Source of the DNA: CAZIPZ01 sp964541075
Lineage (GTDB): Bacteria; Acidobacteriota; Terriglobia; 20CM-2-55-15
NCBI GenBank assembly: GCA_964541075.1
Contig: CAZIPZ010000088.1
Location: forward strand, 1-16,626
DNA: 16,626 nt
Reading direction: 5' to 3'
The notes beneath the pieces are model-generated. The model had not been told where the DNA came from. It did not search any database and worked only from the letters and a program-made list of their open reading frames with translations. Position numbers and translations under genes: made by a program. Shown here one piece after another: positions 6,672 to 13,939 of the stretch (the first letter of the stretch is position 1; the number at the start of each line of letters is the position of its first letter).

Positions 6672-7495
6672 TCCTTCAACTTCCTTACCCGAACATCGAT
6701 CCGGTTTTTCTACATCTCGGTCCGTTGCAGCTGCGGTGGTATGGCCTGATGTACATGGCGTCGTTCATCCTGGGCTATCTGATCTTGAAGCGCCTTGCTC
6801 GAGACCGCAGCCTCGATCTCACTTCAGACGATCTTTACGATCTGCTTTTCTATCTCATTTTGGGCGTCATGATCGGTGGTCGCCTGGGGTATGTCCTTTT
6901 CTATGATCTCAACTCGTACTTGTCTGATCCGCTCTCGATCCTGGCGATCTGGCAAGGAGGAATGTCATTTCACGGCGGCTTTATAGGCGTTGTCGTCGCC
7001 GCCCTATGGATCACCCGCAAGAAAAGTTGGAATTTCTGGGAAATCGCCGATCTCGTTTCTGTAGGCGTGCCGATCGGGTTGGGCCTTGGACGAATCGGAA
7101 ACTTCATCAATGGCGAGTTGTTTGGGAGGCCATCAAACGTTCCCTGGGCGATGGTGTTTCCACAGGCAGGAGATCTGCCGCGGCACCCGTCTCAACTTTA
7201 TGAAGCGTTCCTTGAAGGGGTTTTGCTGTTTCTTATTCTGCGATGGCTTTACAGGAAGCTCCTACCCGAGGGGACGGTGTTCTGGGGTTTAGTCGGATTC
7301 TATGGTCTGTTTCGGTTCTTGGTGGAGTTCGTTCGGGAGCCCGATGCGCACATCGGGCTCGATCTGGGTCCGTTTAGCAGGGGTCAATTGCTCAGCTTTC
7401 CAATGCTGGTTCTCGGACTGTTCATGATGATCACCTACGCTCGACGGAATCCCCGGCAGAAACCCCATCGGCCGCATAGGTCACCAGCGCGGTAG
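6668..7495 (+). CDS. lgt: Prolipoprotein diacylglyceryl transferase Lgt
   Basis: Lgt moves diacylglycerol from phosphatidylglycerol to the lipobox cysteine of prolipoproteins, the first step of lipoprotein maturation in the inner membrane. The protein has 275 residues and about seven hydrophobic segments. Conserved residues are present: the FHGG loop (H102), the Lgt signature GRIGNFINGE (141-150, including R142) and VREPD with R223, corresponding to the essential Arg near the C-terminal end of the E. coli enzyme. It starts at the ATGA overlap with the AMMECR1 gene. Two genes upstream, pgsA supplies the pathway for its lipid donor. The basic tail (about 259-275, RRNPRQKPHRPHR) is encoded by DNA that also encodes the C-terminus of the convergent LysM protein, a 65-base overlap. 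Confidence 0.96.
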   Translation: MILQLPYPNIDPVFLHLGPLQLRWYGLMYMASFILGYLILKRLARDRSLDLTSDDLYDLLFYLILGVMIGGRLGYVLFYDLNSYLSDPLSILAIWQGGMSFHGGFIGVVVAALWITRKKSWNFWEIADLVSVGVPIGLGLGRIGNFINGELFGRPSNVPWAMVFPQAGDLPRHPSQLYEAFLEGVLLFLILRWLYRKLLPEGTVFWGLVGFYGLFRFLVEFVREPDAHIGLDLGPFSRGQLLSFPMLVLGLFMMITYARRNPRQKPHRPHRSPAR

Positions 7496-8729
7496 ATGCC
7501 CGTTCTCCGACCTTTAATATGACGACTTCACCGATGGCGATCCGCTGAGCTTCGAGCTTTTCCACCTCTGGCGGAACTTCATACTGTATGGTATCCAGTT
7601 GAATTTCTCTTGAGACGACGAACACGTCGCCGGGTTTCACATTTCCCTCGGCGCCAATATTCAAGTAAACGATCATCCCTTCGGAAGCGACTCCCTTTTC
7701 AAGGGAACCCAAGTGCCCGCCCTTAATGCCTGGAATCGCTCCAGAACCCTTGAATACAGACCCAAAGTTGCTCAAGGCACCTTTAGTAATTACGACAGAG
7801 CCTGCAACCTCACGGCCCGCATTGAAAGGGTTGAATGGTCTCGGACGCGCAACAACCGGAATGTTGATTGTCGGTGAAGGAAGCATGATGTCACCGATCT
7901 CTATCGCTTCACATGCCGTGACCACCCGCGCGATGGCAAAATCAGGTTGGGCGATCGACACCTGAACTTGCGCAATCTCCAAATAGTGCATACCGAGGTC
8001 TCGCTCTGCTCGCGTCGCACCATTGGGGGCCTCCAACTTTCGCGTTGGTCGAATGACTTCATACTTCGCACCAACCTGTAAGCCGTCCTCTGTTCCCTGA
8101 CCCAAATACACATAGTCGCCCTCAGTAGCCAGAGCGCTGTTATCCGAATTGAATTTCGCAATGACTTTCAGATCCTTGGGAAGTTGCGTCTTTTGGACGA
8201 AACCCGAACAAAGCATGTCACCCATCTTGATTTCCGCCACCGGTCTCGCCTTCGCGATGATCAGGCCAGGTGCGGGCGCCGGTTGAGCTTGCCGCGGGGG
8301 AGCTGTCTGACCAACCTGCCGCACAGGCGGCTCCTGCACCGACACTGCCGGCGTGGGAGGCGGCGGCTCGGGAGCAGGCGCTGGCGGCGTCACCTCCGTG
8401 ATCTGCGTGACAGGACGAATCAGAATCTTGTCGTTCGGATAAATCCAATGCGGGTTAACAATATGTTCGTTTTGCTCCCAAATCTGCGGCCAGAGCCGTG
8501 GATTCTTTAACACCTGTCCGGCGATCCCTGACAAGGTATCCCCTGCAAGCACGACGTAAACTTCGAAGTTTTCGGGATTCGTCGGATCATTGTTCGCGGT
8601 GAAGTGACCGTCCGCTCGTTGAGTCAGATTTTTCGGAGGCGGTCCTTGCTCGGGTGCAGACTTCTGAGCCGTCAATGGCTCTGCCCAAGCCGTTAGAGTC
8701 AGCAGCAGAAAAGCCGTTAAGGTCTTCAT
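7431..8729 (-). CDS. Secreted LysM-domain protein with a duplicated C-terminal module
   Basis: This 432-residue exported protein probably binds peptidoglycan. A signal peptide is visible (MKTLTAFLLLTLTAWA, with cleavage likely after AWA or AQ). One LysM domain lies at about 57-104 (YVVLAGDTLSGIA to IYPNDKILI), then a Pro/Ala/Gln-rich linker at 113-155. The rest is beta-rich and contains two related copies: 201-285 and 348-432, both running EG-x2-VYL, a G-then-V/K-x-GA/GD turn, V-V/I-R/S, then I(A/G)-x-V, an A-x-(V/L)-V-T strand and a closing GD. The ATG at 8729 is chosen over an upstream in-frame start at 8768 because it gives the signal peptide directly and has a promoter just before it. No catalytic motif is recognised. 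The 3' end overlaps lgt by 65 bases. Confidence 0.9.
   Translation of the reverse strand: MKTLTAFLLLTLTAWAEPLTAQKSAPEQGPPPKNLTQRADGHFTANNDPTNPENFEVYVVLAGDTLSGIAGQVLKNPRLWPQIWEQNEHIVNPHWIYPNDKILIRPVTQITEVTPPAPAPEPPPPTPAVSVQEPPVRQVGQTAPPRQAQPAPAPGLIIAKARPVAEIKMGDMLCSGFVQKTQLPKDLKVIAKFNSDNSALATEGDYVYLGQGTEDGLQVGAKYEVIRPTRKLEAPNGATRAERDLGMHYLEIAQVQVSIAQPDFAIARVVTACEAIEIGDIMLPSPTINIPVVARPRPFNPFNAGREVAGSVVITKGALSNFGSVFKGSGAIPGIKGGHLGSLEKGVASEGMIVYLNIGAEGNVKPGDVFVVSREIQLDTIQYEVPPEVEKLEAQRIAIGEVVILKVGERASTALVTYAADGVSAGDSVERR
7434..7688 (-). repeat. C-terminal repeat copy 2 within the LysM protein (protein-level repeat)
   Basis: Residues 348-432. Landmarks: EGMIVYLNIG, VKPGDVFVVSR, RIAIGEVVIL, STALVTYA and a final VSAGDSVE. 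It aligns with copy 1 (7875-8129) over about 85 residues without needing large gaps, but with low identity, so it is an old duplication visible in the protein and not in the DNA. Confidence 0.6.
7875..8129 (-). repeat. C-terminal repeat copy 1 within the LysM protein (protein-level repeat)
   Basis: Residues 201-285. Landmarks: EGDYVYLGQG, LQVGAKYEVIR, YLEIAQVQVS, FAIARVVTA and a final IEIGDIMLP. The order and spacing match copy 2 (7434-7688). Confidence 0.6.
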
Positions 8730-8739
8730 AAGTCCGCAA

Positions 8740-8768
8740 TTAGTAGCAGAAGCGCATGAACCCGTCAA
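8740..8768 (-). promoter_or_regulatory. Sigma-70-like promoter of the LysM gene
   Basis: On the minus strand TTGACG (8763-8768, 5 of 6 to the -35 consensus) is followed after exactly 17 bases by TACTAA (8740-8745), preceded by TG one base away (extended -10 form, TGCTACTAAT). The hexamer alone is only 3 of 6. Only ten bases lie between the -10 box and the ATG at 8729, so transcription would begin about three to five bases before the start codon and leave no room for a ribosome binding site. Confidence 0.5.
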
Positions 8769-8825
8769 CGAAATGTAGCGCAGGAGTTAGTCTGTTCGTG
8801 TGTTAATTCGCAGTTCAGTGAAACA

Positions 8826-9341
8826 CTAGGATGCTTTCAAAAGCCGATGCATCTCCACACATAACCGGCGAATGCCGGCTGCAAGCAGCACCTTGCCATT
8901 AGAGTCCGCTTGCCGAGAAAGCATCAGCAAGGCGTCGAGCAGTTTCTCCTCGTAGTCTTTCCGGTCGGGTTCAATCTGCAACAGCTCCTGATAGCCATGA
9001 ACGGTGGTAACACAGTCGACAATCTCTTCGCTGCCAATGGTTCTAATGGCCTCTTCTGTGAAGCGGGATATTTGTGCGTGGGTCGATAATGACAAAACGG
9101 GTTTCCAAATAGTCGGAAGGTTCGGGTGCCGCGGGCAATCTGGAAACTTCGCACCCTTCGCGACGGCAACCTCACGTCCGCAGCAAACACTCTTGAACAC
9201 TCCAAAGGTTGTGCTGATTTCACCGTTTCCGGGCAATCGTCCCTTCCATTTGCGCTGTTCCTTAGCGATCCTGTCGAATTTGGCTTCCGAATATCGCGAT
9301 CCTGTTGCATACCAGTCAGCAGCGCTCCGGTTGAGTTGCAA
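8826..9341 (-). CDS. Small uncharacterised protein with a CC / CPxH metal-knuckle-like motif
   Basis: I do not recognise a named family. The call covers 171 residues. A compact cysteine/histidine segment at about 47-81 (GVFKSVCCGREV, then FPDCPRHPNLPTIWKP) holds C53, C54, C69 and H72 and looks like a zinc-ribbon or knuckle. After it the protein is helical and charged (about 95-170, such as KDYEEKLLDALLMLSRQ), with no signal peptide or membrane helix. The start is uncertain: TTG at 9341 is used because GGTGG lies eight bases before it; GTG at 9353 and TTG at 9431 are in frame, and the frame stays open even further upstream, but that part looks non-coding. It lies upstream of the LysM gene on the same strand, 96 bases away, with a separate promoter between. 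Confidence 0.65.
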   Translation of the reverse strand: MQLNRSAADWYATGSRYSEAKFDRIAKEQRKWKGRLPGNGEISTTFGVFKSVCCGREVAVAKGAKFPDCPRHPNLPTIWKPVLSLSTHAQISRFTEEAIRTIGSEEIVDCVTTVHGYQELLQIEPDRKDYEEKLLDALLMLSRQADSNGKVLLAAGIRRLCVEMHRLLKAS

Positions 9342-9353
9342 GCTAAATACCAC

Positions 9354-9635
9354 CCGTCGCGAAAAAACTTGATACGCTGTGTTTGGCAGTGCACACAAGC
9401 GTCGAGCAATGATGGCGACGAAGATATGCAAAAGCGCCCGTGGCAGAGAGATGCCACATAGTGGCGCCTGGGGTTTACAGGATGGCGGCCTTCTCGGTTT
9501 CCCTCCCTCGCAAAAATCACAACCATAAGGCGGAACCGCATTCTGACAAGGTTTGGGAAAGGCCGAAATCTCCTGCGGTGAGAGAATTGTGATATCCTCA
9601 GTTGTTTCTAAAGCGTCTGTAGTGCTGGACTAAGC
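9354..9635. other. Divergent intergenic region upstream of cysK
   Basis: About 280 bases between the small metal-knuckle gene (minus) and cysK (plus). Frames on the minus strand are open here, but their translations look like chance readings: basic, Cys/Pro-rich and without domain character. I find no tRNA, no strong hairpin with a T-run and no convincing promoter. Control signals for the amino-acid operon should lie here, but I cannot point to one. Confidence 0.4.
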
Positions 9636-10559
9636 GTGCACGAACGCATTTACGACAACATTTGTCAGATTATCGGGAACACTCCCATCGTTCGGCTGAA
9701 TCGCATCCCGCGAGATGGGTGGGCCGAGATGTTGGTGAAGCTGGAATTCATTAACCCTGGCGGCAGCATCAAGGACCGCATCGGCCTGAGCATGATCGAG
9801 GCGGCGGAGCGGCAGGGGAAACTCAAGCCGGGAGGCGTCATTATCGAGCCCACCAGCGGAAATACAGGAATTGGACTGGCGATGGTGGCCGCCGCAAAGG
9901 GGTACAAGGTCATCCTCACGATGCCTGAGGACATGAGCGTGGAGCGTTTAAATCTCCTGCGCGCGTATGGCGCTCAAATCGTGTTGACAGCTCGCGCGGA
10001 AGCGATGCAGGGCGCTATCGACAAGGCCGAAGAGATTCTGCGGGAACACCCCGACTATTTCATGCCACAACAATTCCGAAACCCAGCGAATCCGGATGTT
10101 CATAGAAGGACGACAGCAAAAGAAATCCTTGAAACAACTGAAGGAAAGCTTGATGCCCTCATCGTGGGCGTCGGCACAGGCGGCACCGCAACTGGAACCG
10201 GCGAGGTGATGAAGCAGCAAATCAAATCGCTGAGGATTTTTGTGGTGGAGCCTGCAGACTCTCCGGTTTTGTCGGGCGGAAGACCTGGACCCCATAAGAT
10301 CCAGGGCATTGGCGCCGGCTTTGTACCGGAAATCTTTAACCGAGGAGTCGTGGACAGAGTCATCCCCATTTCATACGATGACGCGCGTCGCACCGCGCGC
10401 CGCCTTGCGGAAGAAGAGGGGATCCTCTGCGGAATCTCCTCGGGAGCGATTCTTCACGCCGGCTGTTCCATCGCCCAGGAACTCGGCCGCGGAAAACGTC
10501 TGCTCGCAATCCTGCCTGACACCGGTGAGCGATATCTCAGCACGGAGCTTTTTTCATGA
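9636..10559 (+). CDS. cysK: Cysteine synthase (O-acetylserine sulfhydrylase) CysK
   Basis: CysK is a PLP enzyme that makes cysteine from O-acetylserine and sulfide in the cytoplasm. The 307-residue protein shows the PLP lysine K46 in GGSIKDR, the substrate loop PTSGNTG (72-78), the glycine-rich phosphate-binding loop GTGGTATGTG (180-189), GISSGA (266-271) and the family ending LPDTGERYLST (293-303). It begins with GTG, preceded by GGA at seven-base distance; an in-frame TAA at 9609 leaves this as the sensible start. Cystathionine beta-synthase shares the fold but is usually longer with CBS domains, absent here. It is the first gene of a plus-strand amino-acid operon and lies 13 bases before aroDE if the latter's first ATG is used. 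Confidence 0.93.
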   Translation: MHERIYDNICQIIGNTPIVRLNRIPRDGWAEMLVKLEFINPGGSIKDRIGLSMIEAAERQGKLKPGGVIIEPTSGNTGIGLAMVAAAKGYKVILTMPEDMSVERLNLLRAYGAQIVLTARAEAMQGAIDKAEEILREHPDYFMPQQFRNPANPDVHRRTTAKEILETTEGKLDALIVGVGTGGTATGTGEVMKQQIKSLRIFVVEPADSPVLSGGRPGPHKIQGIGAGFVPEIFNRGVVDRVIPISYDDARRTARRLAEEEGILCGISSGAILHAGCSIAQELGRGKRLLAILPDTGERYLSTELFS

Positions 10560-10572
10560 AGCCATCACATCC

Positions 10573-11988
10573 ATGGATGGCTTTCGCGGAGCCGCGGACG
10601 AAAGACTAGGCATGCGTCCCGGCGGGCTTTGCGTTTCCCTTACACCGGAAAGTATCGACGACATTTTTGCTGCGGATGTCGCGGGAGCGGACTGCGTCGA
10701 AGTCAGGCTCGATTACCTCAAAAATCCGCAGCAATCGGCTGCTACTCGATGGGACCGTTTTTCCATTCCCGTTATTGTGACTTGCAGGGGAAAAGAGCAA
10801 GGCGGGCGATTTGAGGGTTCCATCGAAGAGGAGTTACGCATACTCGATCATGCCGCACGTAACGGAGCCAGGTTCATCGACGTTGACTATCGTTATGCTC
10901 GGCCCTTCGCAAATGCCGAGGTTATCGCTTCGTTTCACGATTTCACGTCCACTCCGCCCAATCTCGATCAATTGCTCGATCGCATCTGCGCGACAGACGC
11001 CCAAATCGCAAAGATCGCAACAACGGCGAATTCCTGGTCCGACAATAGACGTCTGCTGGATTTGCTTTCCCGCAAATGGCGAAAACCGGTGATCGTCATC
11101 GGCATGGGCGACGTTGGACAGATCACACGAGTCGTCGGTCCATCAAGAGGAAGCTTTCTCACTTATGCATCATCTTCAACGGCTTCAGCGCCTGGACAGC
11201 TGAGTATTCGCGAGATGTTGGATGTATATCACTTTCCCAATGTGCGGCGCAGCGCAAAGCTGTTTGGAGTGTTAGGTTACCCGCTTGGACATTCCTTATC
11301 TCCGGTTTTGCACAATTCCGCATTTGCAGAGCTGGGTGTGGATGCGGTTTACCTGAAGTTTCCGACCACCGACGTTGCGGATTTTTTCAGCAACGCGCGC
11401 CTTCTAGGAATAGAAGGAGTGTCGGTAACCATTCCTCACAAGTCCGCGGTTGTTCCTTTTCTTTCGGGACAATCGCCCGAGTCACTCGAGGCAGGAGCAG
11501 TAAACACGGTTTTCACCAAGGACGGCGAGTGGCTGGGTGAGAACAGCGATATTCACGGAGTCCGGTGCGCTCTGGCAAGAGCCGGATTCGATCCCGCGGG
11601 CAAGAGTGTCGTGATTCTCGGAAGCGGAGGGGCGTCCAAAGCGGCCCAGGTCGCGGTAAAGGACGCAGGGCGACTAACAGTTTTATCTCGGCGGGAAGTG
11701 CAAGAGAACAAACCTTTTGATTGTGATTTGCTAATTAATGCGACGCCTGTTGGTATGCATCCTGCAGTGGACGCGTCACCCGTCGACGGTCCTATTCGGG
11801 CGAGTGTGGTCTTCGATATGGTCTATAATCCGCCAATCACGCGCCTCTTGAGAACCGCTGCAGATCAGGGCAAAACAATCATCCCGGGCACTGCGATGTT
11901 CTTGGCGCAAGCAGCCCGGCAATTCGAAATCTGGACCGGACTTTCAGCTCCCCAGAAAATTTTCGATCTAACACGACAACTCATATGA
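10573..11988 (+). CDS. aroDE: Bifunctional 3-dehydroquinate dehydratase (type I) / shikimate dehydrogenase
   Basis: A natural fusion of AroD and AroE, doing two consecutive shikimate-pathway steps (3-dehydroquinate to 3-dehydroshikimate to shikimate). It has 471 residues from the ATG at 10573. The type I dehydratase half (about 18-220) has EVRLDYL, the catalytic His in SFHDF (H122), the Schiff-base Lys in AKIAT (K147), SR (191-192) and APGQLS (206-211). The shikimate dehydrogenase half (about 227-470) has GYPLGHSLSP (235-244), the TIPHK lysine (K290), NSD with D326, the NADP loop GSGGAS (350-355) and NATPVG. Both halves look catalytically intact. ATG 10612 is an alternative start closer to the first conserved strand; neither has a strong ribosome site. 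It overlaps thrB by ATGA (11985-11988). Confidence 0.94.
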   Translation: MDGFRGAADERLGMRPGGLCVSLTPESIDDIFAADVAGADCVEVRLDYLKNPQQSAATRWDRFSIPVIVTCRGKEQGGRFEGSIEEELRILDHAARNGARFIDVDYRYARPFANAEVIASFHDFTSTPPNLDQLLDRICATDAQIAKIATTANSWSDNRRLLDLLSRKWRKPVIVIGMGDVGQITRVVGPSRGSFLTYASSSTASAPGQLSIREMLDVYHFPNVRRSAKLFGVLGYPLGHSLSPVLHNSAFAELGVDAVYLKFPTTDVADFFSNARLLGIEGVSVTIPHKSAVVPFLSGQSPESLEAGAVNTVFTKDGEWLGENSDIHGVRCALARAGFDPAGKSVVILGSGGASKAAQVAVKDAGRLTVLSRREVQENKPFDCDLLINATPVGMHPAVDASPVDGPIRASVVFDMVYNPPITRLLRTAADQGKTIIPGTAMFLAQAARQFEIWTGLSAPQKIFDLTRQLI

Positions 11989-12890
11989 AGTCAGGTTACA
12001 CATTTCGTGTCCCGGCAAGCACAGCCAACCTTGGCGCGGGTTTTGACGCGCTAAGTTTGGCATTGGACAAGTATTTGAAGGTAACGCTCGAGAAAGCCTC
12101 ATCGCTCGTCATCGACGCACGAGGCGTGGATCAAGAACTCATCCCGAAGACGCCGGACAATCTCATTGTGCGCGTAGCAAGTCGAACAGCGGCCATGCGA
12201 AAGCGGGAGTTGCAGCCATTCCGCATCACAATCGATAACGAAATTCCCTTGGCTCGCGGCATGGGAAGTAGCGCTGCTGCCATCATCGCAGGAATTACGT
12301 GTTATGAACTCATTTCGGATGACCGGTTGAACGAACAGCAACTCTTTGAGTGTGCTCTTGAGTTTGAGCCGCATCCCGACAATCTCGCGGCGGCTCTTAG
12401 GGGGGGCCTGATCGCAGCCGCTGGAACGGCGAATGGCGATGTCTTAATCGCCAAGCTGTCCATCCCTTTCGGGATCCGACCGATCATGGTGATTCCCTCG
12501 TTTGAGCTCTCAACAGAGAAGGCGCGAGGGGTGCTGCCGCAAACGTATTCCAGAAAAGACGCCGTATACAACATCCAGCGCTCCGCTCTGACGATAGCTG
12601 CGCTGACGACAGGCTCCTGGGGGCTGTTGCGTGAGGCGATGCGGGATCGGATTCATCAGCCTTATCGAGCAACGCTGATCCCCGGGTTTAATGAAATGAT
12701 GGCGCTCGAAACGCCAGGGTTGCTGGGCATTGCGCTGAGCGGCGCCGGGCCGACAATTCTTGCATTCGCGAAACCTGAAAGTGCGTCGAATGTTGCGGAC
12801 GCCATCGTGGGCGAATTCCGGAAGAACGGGGTGGAGGCCACACCCCACTTTGCAAACATTGACAACGAAGGAAGGTTGATTGATCCATGA
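11985..12890 (+). CDS. thrB: Homoserine kinase ThrB
   Basis: A GHMP-family kinase that phosphorylates homoserine on the route to threonine. The 301-residue protein shows the N-terminal PASTANLGAGFD (10-21), the ATP-binding PLARGMGSSAA (88-98), a PHPDN block (129-133), LSTEKAR (175-181) and the closing SGAGPTILAF (252-261). These together point to ThrB and not galactokinase, mevalonate kinase or IspE. The start lies in the ATGA overlap with aroDE and the end in an ATGA overlap with asd, so the three are translationally coupled. Threonine synthase (thrC) and homoserine dehydrogenase are not in the window. Confidence 0.94.
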   Translation: MKSGYTFRVPASTANLGAGFDALSLALDKYLKVTLEKASSLVIDARGVDQELIPKTPDNLIVRVASRTAAMRKRELQPFRITIDNEIPLARGMGSSAAAIIAGITCYELISDDRLNEQQLFECALEFEPHPDNLAAALRGGLIAAAGTANGDVLIAKLSIPFGIRPIMVIPSFELSTEKARGVLPQTYSRKDAVYNIQRSALTIAALTTGSWGLLREAMRDRIHQPYRATLIPGFNEMMALETPGLLGIALSGAGPTILAFAKPESASNVADAIVGEFRKNGVEATPHFANIDNEGRLIDP

Positions 12891-13939
12891 GAAAAAGAGT
12901 TGGAATTCTTGGGGCTACAGGAACGGTAGGTCAGCGAATGATTCAGTTGCTCGATGGTCATCCGTGGTTCGAAGTTTCGGTCGTTGCGGCTTCCGACAAC
13001 TCAGCCGGAAAAAATTATGCTCAAGCGACACGGTGGTTGCTTGAGACCCCAATTCCCGATTCCGTCGCGAGAATGACTGTTCGACCCTGTCAGCCTGGGC
13101 TGGAGTGCGATTTTGTCTTATCCGGTTTGCCTTCGAATGTGGCTGAAAACATGGAGCTGCAGCTGGCGCAGTCCGGCCTTCCGGTTATAAGCAACGCATC
13201 CAGTCATCGCATGAAAAGCGACGTTCCATTGCTTATTCCAGAGATCAATCCGGACCACCTCGACTCGATCGAGCAACAAAAGAAGCGCCTCGGCAGCCGG
13301 GGATTCATCGTTACAAACCCGAATTGCTCGGCGATTGGACTCGTCTTTCCCCTCGCAGCATTGGAACGCACTTTCGGACTCGATGCGGTGCATGTTGTAA
13401 CAATGCAGGCGCTTTCGGGCGCCGGATATCCGGGTGTCGCATCATTGGACATTGCAGACAACGTGATCCCCGCAATCGACTCCGGCGGTGAAGATCGGAA
13501 GATCGAGACAGAACCGCTCAAGATTTTGGGACAGTGGCGCAATCAGGAATTTGTCGACGCCCCGATTCGCATCAGCGCGCTCACCCATCGCGTGAATGTG
13601 CGGGATGGGCATCTGGAAGCGGTCTCAGTCAAGCTGCGAAACAAGGCTTCTCAGGAGGACTTGGAGAAAGCGATTCGAAATTATAAGTCGCCGGTGGAAG
13701 AGCTGAGTTTACCTTCGGCGCCACGGCCACCCATGATTTTGGAAACTCATGCACAACGCCCTCAACCACGCCTCGATCGCGACCGCGGCAAGGGCATGAC
13801 CGTTGTCGTCGGGCCGCTAGCCCCTTGTCCGGTTCTTGACTACAAGTTTCGTGTTCTGAGCCACAACACTATTCGCGGCGCAGCGGGGGCGGCAATTCTC
13901 AACGCAGAGCTCCTATATCGCAAGGGTGTGATTGGATGA
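12887..13939 (+). CDS. asd: Aspartate-semialdehyde dehydrogenase, archaeal/fungal type
   Basis: Reduces aspartyl phosphate to aspartate semialdehyde with NADPH, feeding threonine, methionine, lysine and diaminopimelate. The 350-residue protein has the Rossmann loop GILGATGTVGQR (6-17), SNASSHR (102-108), the catalytic cysteine C147 in TNPNCSAIGL, a substrate-binding RISALTHRV (228-236), and DGH with the likely catalytic H242. The TNPNCS context, the THRVNVRDGH block and the ending SHNTIRGAAGAAILNAELL are those of the archaeal/fungal branch, not the common E. coli type. It joins thrB and hisZ by ATGA overlaps on both sides. The downstream link to homoserine phosphorylation matches its position next to thrB. 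Confidence 0.95.
   Translation: MRKRVGILGATGTVGQRMIQLLDGHPWFEVSVVAASDNSAGKNYAQATRWLLETPIPDSVARMTVRPCQPGLECDFVLSGLPSNVAENMELQLAQSGLPVISNASSHRMKSDVPLLIPEINPDHLDSIEQQKKRLGSRGFIVTNPNCSAIGLVFPLAALERTFGLDAVHVVTMQALSGAGYPGVASLDIADNVIPAIDSGGEDRKIETEPLKILGQWRNQEFVDAPIRISALTHRVNVRDGHLEAVSVKLRNKASQEDLEKAIRNYKSPVEELSLPSAPRPPMILETHAQRPQPRLDRDRGKGMTVVVGPLAPCPVLDYKFRVLSHNTIRGAAGAAILNAELLYRKGVIG

Noticed and set aside
8924..9541. Open frame of 205 codons on the minus strand overlapping the CC/CPxH gene
   Set aside because: The translation is rich in Arg, Ser and Cys with no fold pattern, while the other frame gives a coherent Cys/His core and helical tail. It is a shadow reading.
9481..9635. Possible tRNA or riboswitch before cysK
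   Set aside because: No T-loop GGTTCGA-type segment, paired acceptor ends or recognisable aptamer core could be found.
10240..10572. Upstream extension of the aroDE frame into cysK
   Set aside because: It is fully covered by cysK in another frame, and the extension has low-complexity basic character; the dehydratase domain begins only after 10612.
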